Below are positions 33,701-45,360 of a stretch of 64,000 nucleotides of DNA, one piece after another. The stretch comes from Neoscytalidium dimidiatum (taxonomy: Eukaryota; Ascomycota; Dothideomycetes; Botryosphaeriales; Botryosphaeriaceae). Under the pieces are notes generated by a model. That model made no database searches. It saw only the letters and a program-made list of their open reading frames with translations, and was not told the DNA's origin. Numbering within the stretch: the first letter of the stretch is position 1; the number at the start of each line of letters is the position of its first letter. Made by a program: the position numbers and the translations under genes. Where the stretch lies: NCBI GenBank assembly GCA_037367355.1, contig CM074705.1:310001-374000 (forward strand), given 5' to 3'.

Positions 33701-33890
33701 CTAGCGCATCGTCTGGAAGTGTTTTGGCGTAGAGCGCGGCCGCGAGGGTGGTCATCCGGTCCAGATCTGCTGCGGTGTATTCGGTGTACTTGTTGCCGAT
33801 GCTTGGGTAACATAGGATGGGACTGGAGGCATGGGTCTCCGCCCGGAGGCGAAGCAGTTCGTCAATCGTGTGTGGCAATTCCTCTGGCAT
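30732..33890 (-). CDS. NRPS-like carboxylic acid reductase (A-T-R)
   Basis: Two exons with intron 31886-31839 (48 nt); 1036 residues from the Met at 33890 (CTCACCATGCC). An in-frame Met at 34037 would add 49 residues. Domains: adenylation (~1-520), with a variant ATP motif WIIHSSGTATGLPTP where the usual TTG reads TATG, plus YGLSECGG, WWRYIGRRDDTVVLVNGEK; carrier domain (~540-620) with phosphopantetheine Ser ~590 in FFALGMDSLQATR; NAD(P)-binding terminal reductase (~665-1036) with LLTGATGSLGRYIL and YARSKWVGE. The enzyme would adenylate a carboxylic acid, tether it as a thioester and release an aldehyde by NADPH reduction, as in fungal aryl-acid and aminoadipate reductases. No condensation domain is present. 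The substrate is unknown. An 11-His run interrupts the A domain. It sits beside the GFA-domain gene on the same strand. Confidence 0.92.
33369..33401 (-). repeat. Poly-His-coding CAC/CAT repeat inside the NRPS-like gene
   Basis: Eleven consecutive His codons lie in frame between PITQ and RGPAHP, just upstream of the SSGTATGLP motif of the adenylation domain. It is a (GTG)n tract on the plus strand and probably variable in length. Confidence 0.9.
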
Positions 33891-34700
33891 GGTGAGTGCT
33901 GGGGTATCTCGGATGTAGAAGCTGCTGCTCGATACAGATTTTGCATCCAGCTGGGGAAGAAGATTCCTTTCCAGGGGAGGACACATTTCCGAATAAATGT
34001 CCGGACTCACCTCGGTTCTGACACCACAGTCTGCCATTTGCCCAGAATTTTTGGGCGTCGTAGGGCCGCGGTTCGGGCCTTGTACCCTGGTCCCGCATCA
34101 AAGACAGTCTCCGCGGTCCGTAGCGTTGAGTCTGGTCCGTTCGGAAGTGTATCCGTCACTGCTGGGGTGCGAATACAGGGGCCAAGGGGGCAAGGTGCAA
34201 GTCAGCCGCAAACCTTATTATTTCAAAAACATACGAGAAAGTAGGTTTATGATAAGGATTGGGTTTCGAAGTGGAAGCTTCGACAAGGCCCTGATGCATC
34301 GAGCTATCGGACCTTGCTATCCTGCGGGTAGACTTTAGGCAGATCCGCATTTTTTCACTGGAGGCATGCTGACATCTGCCTAGATCGTGAGCAATTCGAA
34401 TCTTTTGATGGCACGCAGCTATCCTTTAGGTAGTTCATCGACTATGTGTCCCCAGTAGTAGCTTCGATCGAACCGTCGATACGAAGCTCGATACGGGGCC
34501 GCACAACAACCCGCGGCACACCAAATCATCTCAAATAAGTTGATCGGCGACCTGGCAAATATGGTTCTTGCCAAAGAAGCAGGTGACCCAAGTCTTCTTT
34601 GAAAAGGGCAACAGGTGGTCAAAGTACTGTAGAGCGACTTTTCCCTTACTGAGTAAATGACGCCGGATGCCCCAACCTTGCCGCTACCCCCTGTTAACTC
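33891..34700. other. Leader/promoter of the NRPS-like gene
   Basis: It includes the optional 49-residue upstream extension (33891-34037). Otherwise I see no supported features between it and the GFA-domain gene stop at 34701. Confidence 0.45.
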
Positions 34701-35259
34701 TTAAGCTACATTCATTGGTTCCAGCTTCTCCTCGAAAATCTTGATTTTGTACTGATCTACACCCTGATGCACTCCTTGCCAGTCGTGGCGGTGAAGAGCA
34801 AAGGTCTCTGCCTCAGGCGCCGGGATACGTGGGAATATGCCCATCTTGATCACAACCATCCCTTTACGAGCCGGGTTAACGGACTTGATGGGGCTGTTGG
34901 GACTTATCAATGATCATGGCCTGGGGATGCTGTGGGGCAAACACCTACTTTCCACACCTGCTGCAAAACCATCGGCCAAGCGGTTGTCCGCTCATAGTCT
35001 GGGTGTCCTTGAACTCTTTAAGCGTGCCATCTCTGTCCTCAATTGTCACTTTGTCCTCCTCAATCGTCAGATTGCTTGCGACATAGCTTCCGGCAACTTT
35101 GCGGCAGTTTGCACAGTGACACAGGTGCCCGCGGCGCTTGGTGAAGAGTTCTTTGTCGCGGATCGTTACGTGCACGCTGCCGCAGAGGCAATGGCCTGTA
35201 ATCTGTTCTGAAAATTCTGAGATGGGGTGCTGATTCGGATCTCCCGTAAGCTCAGGCAT
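34701..35259 (-). CDS. GFA-domain (glutathione-dependent formaldehyde-activating-like) protein
   Basis: Two exons with intron 34948-34894 (55 nt); 167 residues. Zinc-ligand cysteines are arranged as in the GFA/CENP-V fold: HCLCGSV (Cys24, Cys26), LCHCANCRK, and FCSRCGNPIKS, the last completed across the splice. The ends of the fold are visible (ITGHCLCGSVHVTI; KMGIFP after the splice). Members bind zinc; only a few are known to act on S-hydroxymethyl-glutathione, so the exact role is open. Its place next to an aldehyde-releasing reductase suggests aldehyde handling (inference only). Start Met (MPELTGDPNQHPISEF) is the first in frame. Confidence 0.88.
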
Positions 35260-35919
35260 AGTGTGGGTATTCCACTGAGAAATATCGCAGTCTTGCTGAT
35301 AGGATTGATTAGCACCTTGTTGAGTGGGGCGATTCTTTCGGGCTCTAAGTAGAGATGTTTTTTGAACTGTCAGAATGAGGAGTCATGCAACTTATATTCT
35401 CATACAATATTTATCCGGGAATGCGGGAGTCGGCTTCACGTGTGCGGGGTATGTCATCATTTGGGGTAGCTCTGAGCCGGCATCCCCGCGGACGAAGCAT
35501 CATTCGAGTTATGACGACATGTGGGCAGCCAATCCCGCTCGCCCGTCATTATTTTTTCCCTAAATTTGAGGCCACTTTAAGTGAGCTTGCCGATATTTTA
35601 GTTACTACTACTTGCACTAAGTTAACTCAATTTCTACAAATCTCCAACGAGAATGCAAGTCACCAGCGGCAAATTCTCTTTAGATTTAGAATGCCCCCTC
35701 AAGCTTGCCACAGAAGTTTTAGTTTCTTCGATGCCTGCATGCCTTCACGCAGCGGACGGTACCCACATCTCAACATTTCAGTTTTTCTTGTGTACGGCTT
35801 ACAGAAAAGTCAATTACTGATTAAGGAGGGAAAAAAAAAAAGAGAAATTACGGAACTAGCACACATGAGGAAAATCACCCTTGCTCAACGAATTCCATCG
35901 CACAGTGCCGTCTCTAAAA
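35260..35919. other. AT-richer spacer
   Basis: No supported gene. The frame open at 35385-36221 on the plus strand is antisense to the next gene and lacks domain features. Confidence 0.5.
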
Positions 35920-38263
35920 TCAGGCTGCAGTATCTTCAGCCTCCATGTCCAGCACATCTTGACCACCGACAGTCCGCTGCTCCGAAAGTACAGACTGCTC
36001 TGCAAAGCCATTCTCTGAGTTTCTCACTGCTATTTCCGAGCATCCTGGTTTCTGACATGTTTCCCCACCTCTTCCTATTCCTCCATCACGTTCACCGGCC
36101 GAGCTCGGCCCCGCCTCCTCATCTGGCAATCCCTCAAACCCGGACGGAGGTTGCTTTAAGCGCGGATGCTCTGGGTCTTCAACATCAAGCACAGCCAGCC
36201 GCTCTCGTCCGTCCACGGTAATAGGCACGGCATCAAGACACCGATTCCACTCGCCGACGCCGAGTTGTTCGTGTGCCAGGCGCTGCAGTTGGAGGGTTTC
36301 GTTGGTAGCCCACTCGAGACGCGCGAACGAATTAAGGCTGTAACGGCGTTGGATCCAGGAGATTAGTGATTCGAGAGTGTACGAGACGGTTATGATTACA
36401 GTGCCAAGAGAGATGGTGAGGGCAAGGAAGAAGACTGAGAAGTTGAAATGGGCGTTGGAATATACTTTCTGTAGGCACAATGGCAAGGCTTTAGTGGAAT
36501 TAAGGTACCAGAGACTACCGGACGCTAAGAAACTTACCTGACTTTTGCAGAGCTTCTGTTGCCCGGGGGTTTGGGGTCGGAAAAGCCATTTGAGGACGTT
36601 TGGCTTCGACGGACCTTTAGCAATTGATACTGCTATAGATTGAAGCGCCGCCAGTGATGTATTGTGCAGAGACTCAGCATCAACCTGCCATTGGTTATGC
36701 GGAAGCGGTCCTTGAACACCTCCCGCTAAAGCAAACCTAGATGCTAGGCCGGAATTCGTGAGTGCAAGAGCGGTGTCCGACATGTCAGGGAAGTCAAATC
36801 TACTGATCCAATCGAAGATAGTTTTTTGTTCTTCGCTCTGCCACAACTGTTGCGCAGATGAAACGGCCTCTCGTGACCCGGAGAGCCGTGAGCACCGAGA
36901 CTCATTGGAGAGACTGGGATTACAGAACTGCTGTTGGATCTTACAGGCCAGTGGAGATGCGGCCTCATCTGCAATTATGAAGGAGAAATTGTTTCCTACG
37001 CCGGTCCCGCTGAGTACAGGCGCTTGGCCCATATGACGATGAGCTGAGTACCATGGGTCATCGACTTCTGAAGAGAAGAGAACCCAATTTGCAGATAGAA
37101 AAAGAATGACCGTGTCGGAGTCATGGCTTGCGAGTGTCGGGATAGGTTTCCATGTTGAATTTGTCTCATCAAAGCTCCCATTGGAAACTCTATAGTCAAG
37201 AGTTCTAAGAACGTGTTAACAGGAACCTGTACATGCTAAACATTAACACCTACCCTACGATATATTGAGATTTTTCTACAGGCACACTACCCAGATATGG
37301 GAATCCCTTCTCAGGATACTCAGTATATGGATACTCGTAGGTTATTTCGTTTCCAGAACCCCAATTGAGCACACTGGGACCATAGAGATACTGTATGTAT
37401 TTAGTGACTGCTCCACCATATTGTACTACGCGCTTGTATCCTTCAGTAACCAATGGAGCACAACTAGTTACCCTTCGGATAATGACTCGGTCTTCAGGTG
37501 GAGCGTTGATACCCAAGTCTAAATGACTGTCCAAATATCCAATGTCGAAGACGATATTCCCATTTCGTAATCGACATATGTGCTCTTGGAATGGGCATGG
37601 AGCGTCTCGCCTTATGCTAGTTGGTAGCTGTGGTTTGATATACTGTCGGCAATTCTCGATGTTCATCCGGCTCCAGTAACATCTTAGAGCATAATTTGAG
37701 GACAATATGACTTGGCTGCTCATGTACGGCCAGTAAGACTCCATAAGTGCTTGCATGGTTGCGTTTTCTCCGGGCAACGGGATACCGCAATTGGAAGCGG
37801 AGATAAGAACCTCATGGCCAATAGCAGTAGTGATCTTCGACGAGAACGTGCTCGCGGTCGCACATACACCGATCATTAGCACAGTGCATAGTGATAGCGG
37901 TAGAATGCGTCGATACGGATGACGCACGTTATGAGCCTGGCGCCAGGCCCAAAGTGCTTGAAAAAGACTTCCCAGGCCGTATGTTGCGTTGGCTGAATTG
38001 CGTAGGATAGTCTGGCGTTGGTGGTAGAGTGCGTCTCCAGCTGCCTTGGTGGAGTAGATGGAATGAAAAGCAAAGCATACTATCCTCCAGAGACTACTCC
38101 CACTGAAGCTGACGAAGAGAGCCAAAAGAGCAATTAGAAACCCGCCATATCGACTCTCCACGGTGACAGTTGCTCCGAGAACGCGGCCGCGGGACCAGTC
38201 AATCCATGGCCCGATGTAGACGTTACTATCCGCCCAGCCGGTAGTTTGTTTGAACGAACTCAT
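35920..38263 (-). CDS. Large fungal multi-pass membrane protein, unknown function
   Basis: Three exons; introns 37253-37205 (49 nt) and 36537-36469 (69 nt); 741 residues. N-terminal part: WIDWSRGRVLGATVTVESRYG, then a hydrophobic helix (GGFLIALLALFVSFSG), a second at RILPLSLCTVLMIGVCATAS, then a long extracytoplasmic region with several N-glycosylation sequons and paired cysteines. A C-terminal helix (FFLALTISLGTVIITVSYTL) is followed by a charged cytoplasmic tail (DVEDPEHPRLKQPPSGFEG). This topology recurs in uncharacterised ascomycete proteins. The second intron is a multiple of three without a stop, so retaining it would insert 23 residues before the last helix. Function is unknown. Confidence 0.82.
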
Positions 38264-39436
38264 GCTGGCGAGTGCGTGGAAGGAGGAAAACAGCGAGAGA
38301 GTATACGTTTGTGTGTTGCGAAGGGAACTCAGATCAAGGCCGAATGTGATGATGCGACTTCTGTAGCCAGAAACGCGTGGTTCTAGCTTATCTTACAGGC
38401 GATATGAAAACAGGGCAATGATAAATCTGCTCTATATCACCTCACTCGCCGCCTAGAAATCTTCAGTCTGACGTTATAATCCAATCTGCCCTGTTGCCTG
38501 CCAGCCTTGTCATATCTTGGCATAAAATGAGTGGGTCGTAGCCAATGGTAGGTCTAATTGATCAAGCCAGCGACTAATAGGACATTCTGAACACTTTCAG
38601 GCGCCAGTGTCCAGCGCCCAGTACGGCTATCGTCATACACTCAGGTCTTGATGTTCCCAGCAATCTTCCTTGCTAATTTACCACCGGGTCATCCACCCGA
38701 GCAACTTCATTTGCAGTTATCCTGATAGGTGGAAAAAGCTGAGACATAATCCACAGTACATTTATCATACATACGGTGGATTCGAGAACGGTTGGTGCGT
38801 CAGCAATGAGGCTTTTCAAATTACGCAGCCAATCTCCTGAATCGAATTATATGCAATCATTCGGCTTCTCGCCGCGCAGACTACATCATCGCCATCACTA
38901 GATACTGCTATCTCAAACTCGAGAAAGTCTGACAGGCTGCAGTAGAGGGTGCTGCACGACGATAATGCCGCCGTTCGCACAGGACAGCTTCAATTACAAA
39001 GAACATGCGCAAAAGTCTCTGGAGAGAGGCTTGACCGGTTGGTATCTAAACACTGGATACCGCGCATATTTCAGGAAGAAACTTGGCTTAAGCACCTATT
39101 AAAATTCATTTAGAGTAGTGCTGCGGATCACTGGGGGTAACATCCTGACGTAGTTGATTTAACAGGTGTGGAACCTACTCACTTGAGTTTCCATCGTTTA
39201 TGTACTCGCTGTCAATAATATAGCTGACAGAGTCACCATTCTACAAAGACAAATTGCTTAATTACTGTGTACATGTACTGGGTTTTTCTTGTTGGTGGGA
39301 GGATAATAATTTAGGGTGTCTAGGCAATCTATACCCTGTTTAATTAACTCTCCCTACCTTGATTTCTCATCATGACGACAACAAACTTCCTCCTCAGATA
39401 AAAGCTCGTCTAGCTCCGTACTCGCAAATATACCCC
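38264..39436. other. AT-richer gene-free stretch
   Basis: No supported coding sequence. It begins the AT-richer block that continues to about 42.6 kb. Confidence 0.5.
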
Positions 39437-39772
39437 TCAAAGAGTGATGCTGAGTTGCGCGCGCGCATCACCATCGTTGCACGTGATGGCCGTCCAGAGG
39501 AACCAATCGCCATGCTTGCTCTGCTCGTTTGCCGCCTCCGTCGACAGGCAGTCTTTGACAGCCTGATTGGCCTCGGTAAGGCTGACGCACATGTTGCCCT
39601 GCTCCGAAGCCTTGTAGCATCCGCCGCCTGCGTTGATGAGGGTGATGGCCCTGGATGCCGGCGATCTGTCGTCATCCTTCCAGCGGCCGGCATCTTCGTT
39701 GTGTGCACAGTTACAGGCGCTGGCTCCGGCGCCTATGAGGCTCAGGATCAGGGAGACGGTGGTAGTTTGCAT
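39437..39772 (-). CDS. Small secreted cysteine-rich protein (candidate effector)
   Basis: 111 residues from MQTTTVSLILSLIGAGASA, a convincing signal peptide with likely cleavage near residues 17-19. The mature part has six cysteines (CNC near the start, then GGCY, MCVS, DCLS, TCND), which would allow three disulfides. It is single-exon. No family was recognised. Size, secretion, cysteine content and position in a gene-poor AT-rich block are the usual profile of fungal effector candidates, but this is inference. The frame is open 81 bp further upstream to a Met at 39853; I prefer 39772 because it begins the signal peptide. Confidence 0.72.
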   Translation of the reverse strand: MQTTTVSLILSLIGAGASACNCAHNEDAGRWKDDDRSPASRAITLINAGGGCYKASEQGNMCVSLTEANQAVKDCLSTEAANEQSKHGDWFLWTAITCNDGDARAQLSITL

Positions 39773-42645
39773 ATTGATGGGTCCTATGGAAAGTGGTAAG
39801 TCAAAACTTGCTGTATAGATTGCATTACCCGAGGAGGGGTTGACGATGAGCATGGAATGTTCTTACCGAGGGCTTGAGTTGTAGATAGAAGCGCGGATGG
39901 TCTTGGTGTGTTCGGCAGTCTTGAGGACTTGTGATTCTTGGTTTATAACCAGTGGTGTTTGTCTAGTATGATGCAGGCTCCAGAAGCAGAAGAGAGTTCT
40001 ACACCTCCTTTTATATGCTTTTCACAGCTTCTGTGCACCTCTTCAACTCGCGGCTCCAAAGAGTCCAACGATGCCAACTTGTCATTGATCCACCTTCACG
40101 CCACTTGACTGGCCGCCTTATGGCTCTTCTCTCGAATCAGAGGAAGATTTTACGAGGAATACATCGCCTGGAGAGGATAGTGGATGACTGTGTAGCTAAA
40201 TTAGTCCCGGAAGGACCGTTGCGTTCAGCGCGTGCGGCGGCTATGTTGAAAAGGTGATCTTCAAAAACCTTTTGTGGACACTCACAGATCCTCCTCAGCC
40301 CTAAAGAGATGATGCTGGATCCTGAACAGGAAGCTACAGCAGCTGAGCACCAGCTCGAGGATCACTAATCCTGTTAAACGAGCTTGGCAGTATTGTCTTG
40401 ACGCAACAGGTCAAAAAAAGCACTGTAACCCAGCAGAATAGCTTCACACAGGACGTCAGCTGCAATGTCTGCCTACGAATTACGGATTTAAGGCAGAAGG
40501 GCCTCATATTCCTGCGTCAAAAATGCCGATCGCGACGAAGCGTCGCAGGGGTCAAGATCCTTACGGGTGGCGGAGCGGCGTGTCAGCAGAGCCCCACGGT
40601 CAGATTTTTCGCACCGAGAGACCAGGTACATGGAAACACGAGCTTATTCAACCGGCAGCCAAGATTTTGTACAGGAAACTTGCTTAAAAAACATAATAGA
40701 GACTGAGATCCCTGTCAAAACAAGAATCCTGCAGGAATATCAGATCTGGAGGAGCAGAAAAATTAAGGGGACAGGCGAGGAATGAGGAGTACAGGAAAGG
40801 AGGAGACTGCCATCTTGTCTGCGGACCAGGACAGCACTACCGTGTCGGTTGTATGCATCTTAGCTGAAACGCTCGGCAAGGTTAGCGACCTGACCAGGTT
40901 GCTGATTATCGAATGGTGAGGGTTAGGCGCCTGGCTTTGTAGCAGAACTACCGCGAAAACAGCCTTGTATCTCTCCCAATTGACTAGCAAAGGTCAACTC
41001 TTCAAAATTTGCACTCAAAGGTGTAATTGTGGTCAGCAGTTATAGCACCTGGTACCGTTTAGCTGATCTTGGAGTGGGGGCAGTGGAGGAGCCGCTCGGC
41101 ATTACTAAACGGGGAAATGCCTGCGCTGCATCTATTTCCAAGTGGGTTATTCTAGCCGGATGTGTGACAGCCTTATTCAGAGACTGTAGGTTGTTTCTAG
41201 TGCTCGGAGCATGCGTTTCATGAGATCGTCCTTAGCAGCATTCCTACATTTTATAGCGAGTGTCTCTACACGGCCTCGACTTGACATCTTGTGTTCGCTG
41301 CAAGTATACTTTGGCGTGGTAGCAATACCTTGTTTGGATTTCGGTGCTCATTTCACTCACATTCTTTGGCTAAAGGTCGCCTTCTACTCATTATTTAACT
41401 TACGTATATACGCTTCCGAGCCTCACTCTTTTCTAACAACGTACTATGCACTGATGTTTTCTATGATAGTGATAATTTATACGATTGAACTCTACAATCT
41501 GATAAATACTTCATGTAAGCACCATACGGATTTGACAGCTACCTTCAGGTTCTGTTCTATTCTTCATGATGCATCCAGAATACCCTCCTGATAGCACGAA
41601 TAGGCTAACGAAGTGACAGCAGCAAAGCTATCTCTACAAACCTGTTTTGACAGAAAAAACATTTGCTCACATAACCCTGACCAACCGATTACTCAGTGCC
41701 CTTCTGGCCCCTCTTATTTCTGCCATCAAGTTGTGTAAAATGCGGGCATTCTGTTTCGGGGTGGTCTTCTGCTCGTCCAACAGGTGAAGCCTTCGAAGCT
41801 TCTGAAATACGAGACATGCCTGGGCTTCTTGTCGCAGGGGCTATATTTGATTGTGGCTCAGTATCGATGGCTCCTTGGTAATACTCTGCGTAGTATGCCA
41901 TGGTCGTGCAGAGAGTTCTCTTTCCAGGACTATTTAGGTATTGAAGCTATTCTAAACTCCTTCATGATAATTCAAAATTCTGTTATAGCCTGCGAACTTT
42001 TATAGAGCCGGCAGAGGCAAACGGAAGTAAGCGATAGCCAGCCCGTGGTTCTGCGATTGATTCAGCTTCTACATCTACAGCGGCTCGCTTCATGTTACGC
42101 ATTAGTAGACCATGCATTAGGAACGATTTCATGACGGCCACGTGGCTACAATATCTTCTCGTCATTGGCATTGTTGGTTCCACTGAGGGGCAGACACATG
42201 TACCGTGCACCGTGTGAGAGCTTGCAACCTTGAATAAGACATTGCTCCTAATAATTACGAGACTTTGGAAACGCGTTCCTACGTTTTTTAAGAGAATGGC
42301 GTCGCGAGCGTAAAGCGACATCTTTCCCGTGCTAACTTTCGCACACTTTCGGGGCTCGGCAAGAGAGGCTCGGGTAACTTCGGGAAGGATGCCAACACTT
42401 CCCACAGCAGCTAACGCTACCTTGCAACAATTGCAGACATGCTGCGTTCGAGGCTGACATTTGTCCCTCGGCTGTGTAAAGGCAGGTGATCTATTGGATA
42501 GTATTCCCCAGTGTCAACCATGAAACCCGAAGGTACGCGACGCAATGTCCGACCTTCCTTGTGACTCCCAAAATATTCCAGTCTTTGACCCAAACAGTTC
42601 ACTTGAAGCACCTTGATAATCCCTCGGTATACAGCAAACTACACG
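39773..42645. other. 2.9-kb AT-rich gene-free block
   Basis: Short frames only; none has a domain or splice support. TTATAAAC-type boxes near 39940 (minus strand) could serve the small secreted protein. The base composition is clearly AT-richer than the flanking housekeeping blocks, and eroded or RIP-mutated repeats are possible. Confidence 0.5.
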
Positions 42646-43233
42646 ATGCTGCAACGAAGTACCTTCAGGTCTATTGGGCGCCACACTCTGGCTCTCAGGC
42701 CCCACGCTCGTCCAACAACTCTCATTTCTTCACCCTCAAGGCAAGGTCGGGTGATCTCCCACCTACCCCAAAAACTGACCGGAATACCCTCCAGGAGAAT
42801 CACCATCAAGCCCACACCAGCAAAAGACTCATCCACCATCCTCGAAAAACAGCGCCTCAACCGTCCCAGCTCCCCGCACCTCTCCATCATCCGCCCGCAG
42901 ATAGCATGGCTCGGTTCCGTCACCGGGCGCATCACAGGATCCGTCGTGTCGGGCACGCTGTACCTCTTCTTCGCCGCGTACGCAAGCGCGCCGCTCTTCG
43001 GCTGGGACCTGAGCTCCGAGAACGTCGCCGCCGCCGTGGCCGGGGCGCCGGCGGCGTTGGTGATTGGTGCGAAGGGATTGCTCGGATTTGCGTTTTCGTA
43101 TCACTGTGCCAATGGCATCCGACACTTGGTTTGGGACTTTGGTAGGGGGATTAAGAACAGGGCGGTCAGGCGGAGTGGGTGGTTCGTTGTCGGGTTGAGT
43201 GTGGTGAGCGCGCTTGGTTTGGCGGCGTATTGA
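42646..43233 (+). CDS. sdhC: Succinate dehydrogenase cytochrome b560 subunit (SdhC/Sdh3)
   Basis: A single exon of 195 residues. An Arg/Ser-rich mitochondrial presequence (MLQRSTFRSIGRHTLALRPH) leads into the family signature LNRPSSPHLSIIRPQIAW, RITGSVVSG, three membrane helices, and YHCANGIRHLVWDFG with the heme-ligand His in the second. It is a membrane anchor of complex II, binding heme b and ubiquinone in the mitochondrial inner membrane. SPHLSI and RITGS lie at the quinone pocket, the site of SDHI fungicides (family knowledge). The ATG at 42646 is the first in frame that begins a presequence. The 5' spacer is long and I found no upstream exon. Confidence 0.93.
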   Translation: MLQRSTFRSIGRHTLALRPHARPTTLISSPSRQGRVISHLPQKLTGIPSRRITIKPTPAKDSSTILEKQRLNRPSSPHLSIIRPQIAWLGSVTGRITGSVVSGTLYLFFAAYASAPLFGWDLSSENVAAAVAGAPAALVIGAKGLLGFAFSYHCANGIRHLVWDFGRGIKNRAVRRSGWFVVGLSVVSALGLAAY

Positions 43234-44521
43234 ATTACGGAGGCGAAGGAGGAAATTGGTGAGCGGGTCCGGGCCTGCCGCCGTCCTTTTTGACTTGGTG
43301 GTAAGGCAAGGAAGGGTTAAGCTGATGGGAATGGGGACGGCGCCGGTTTTGGAGTTGCCTCAGAAGCTCCCCTCAGTTTACACTGCATTTGCGAATCATG
43401 CGAGTATTTTGTCCCTGTCTTGTAGTCTGATTTTAGTAAGGCGTGGAGTTCCAGACATCCTTTCTCTCGTTCGGCGAGGGGTATTGACATGTTGTATTAC
43501 ACAAGATAAGGGCTATAGGATTAGTGAAGAACTTAAAATATATCTAGTATTAAAGTGGATAAGTCGACGGAGAAATTCATAACCAGGATCAGATACCTAT
43601 CTACTAATGAAGCTGGATAGTGTTTGTTTCTGTACAGACCTGTATTGGTTGCTATTTGGTGATACTCACCAACATATACTGCGCCCCTCTGAGAAAGAAT
43701 GCAGGTCAAACGTAGGTGTTCATAGAAGGGCGAATCCCGTTCTTTTACTCTCTACCGGCCAGCGAATCAAAGTGTTTGCACACAGATAGCGGCGAATCAG
43801 TCTTGGCGCAGTGACTTCCTTTCCGCAGAGACTATGGCTTTTTGAGAGGAATTTGCAAGGATTGCCGGTATAAGTGTCAGTACCAACTGGACAGAGATTG
43901 GTGTTGCAGGGAAAAAGAAAATATCAGACGGATGATCCGCGTCATGAGGACTACGTCATTCAGCGGCAGGCCATGCGAACTGTCAGCCGCCACCCTTCAA
44001 ACTTCTTCGCCCCCAAAAATGAAAGCGGCACCAATATCCAGGCGTGCAAATTGTGAGAATTATATAAATTTTCAGCTTGTTCTTATCATACGCTTCCCAC
44101 AGTTGTATCTAGCCTTTTCTCTCAAGGTGTTCATTATTTCGCATTGAAATACGTCATGGAGATTGCGAGACCCTGTTTAGGGTTCCCGAGATCGCAAACG
44201 CTTTTAGGATGCGCTTATCTCGCGTTTACCCGCTGCTTATGCGTGCCAAGAGCGGCCCGTGGCGTCTCAGACGTGCAGGCATGGTGACCCTTTCGAGGCC
44301 ATCTTGTGAAGGTACAAAGGAGGTACAACAGGTGATCGCCCCGAAACGCTATTCGTTGCTAATACTTGCAGCCTGCTGTAAGCTGACGATGTCATACACC
44401 ACTGCCTAGGCGACAGTTAAATCTGGGAACCCCTCCCTTCCACGTCGCGAACATCCCATATCGACAATATTCCTCAGTTTTTGCGTTCCTCTCTAATCTT
44501 TGGCAAGTCCAAACAATCGCC
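43234..44521. other. 1.3-kb spacer
   Basis: AT-richer sequence with no supported gene or repeat. Confidence 0.5.
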
Positions 44522-45020
44522 ATGAACCGAGGAGCCCGTCTCAGAGGGCAGCCATACTGCAGCCGTCAATACGACCGTCCCGCGTATCGAGACCGACCTC
44601 CAGGACGGGGCCAGCCACCGCCCGCTAGGAAGCCGCCCAAGCCGAAATCTTCGAAATATAGCAAGGCCAGGAAAGGCGCGAAGAATATACCAAGCATCAT
44701 CGGCGTTGTTGCGTCGATAACAACTTTGGTAGACTGTATCCTCGATAAAATAGGTAAAGCAGTGCTTCACTTGTGCATCTACAGACAAGGCCGCTAAAGA
44801 CATCGAAGCGCCGAAACATTACGACTTCGTCGTCAACGATAAAGTCATCTTCCGTGAAGATTCCGATGACCTCGATATTGAACGATCTTCCATCCCGGTC
44901 TACAGGGTGTGCAAGCTGGGTAGCGCGGAGAACACCTTCAATCTGTGGGATCCACTGGAGAAGAGAGTAGTGGCAGAGGATATTGATGGACACTGTTTGG
45001 AGAAAGCGCGAAAACGCTGA
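44522..45020 (+). CDS. Hypothetical small basic-then-acidic protein
   Basis: Two exons. An Arg/Pro-rich start (MNRGARLRGQPYCSRQYDR), a short hydrophobic segment (IPSIIGVVASITTLVDCI), and an ordered-looking second half (HYDFVVNDKVIFREDSDD, VYRVCKLGSAENTFNLWD) end in RKR. Two introns fit the same frame: 44754-44784 (31 nt, good GTAAAG donor but very short; 155 residues) or 44729-44789 (61 nt, weaker donor; 145 residues). No family was recognised. Confidence 0.55.
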
Positions 45021-45360
45021 GTAATTCATGGCCGTATTATGTGAAGAGTGGGAAAGCGTCCGTAATTCAGAGTGGCGAAGTTAATGATTCCCCTGTGTCA
45101 GTATATCTACCAGCTTTGGCTGGCATGTGAAACAGTTCATGTTCCATTTCAACGCAATCACCAAGAAGTGGTAGTGTAAACAAACGGATCTGGCTCCTGC
45201 CATCAACTCTACAGAAGTCATAAAATGTCGTACACCGATAGCTTCAACCGGTAAAAGGCGAACGACTAGCTTCCACCGGGTCTCCATGCTTTTCTGTCTG
45301 GACCAGTTCAACCATTTTTAGTGTAATGGTGCTACTAGAGGAAGTCGACCGCGTGGACAA
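45021..45360. other. Spacer between convergent genes
   Basis: Only the 3' flanks of the two converging genes. Nothing further was seen. Confidence 0.5.

Noticed and set aside
38761..38800. TTCGAGAA-type sequence resembling a tRNA T-arm
   Set aside because: Spacing of the T-loop is wrong, and no matching acceptor, D-arm or anticodon arm could be found.
41211..41591. 126-residue hydrophobic plus-strand frame in the AT-rich block
   Set aside because: Hydrophobicity follows from AT/T-rich codons. No start context, domain or splice support.
41983..42405. 140-residue minus-strand frame upstream of sdhC
   Set aside because: It has an ordinary amino-acid mix but no family features and no signal peptide. 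Possible, but not supportable.
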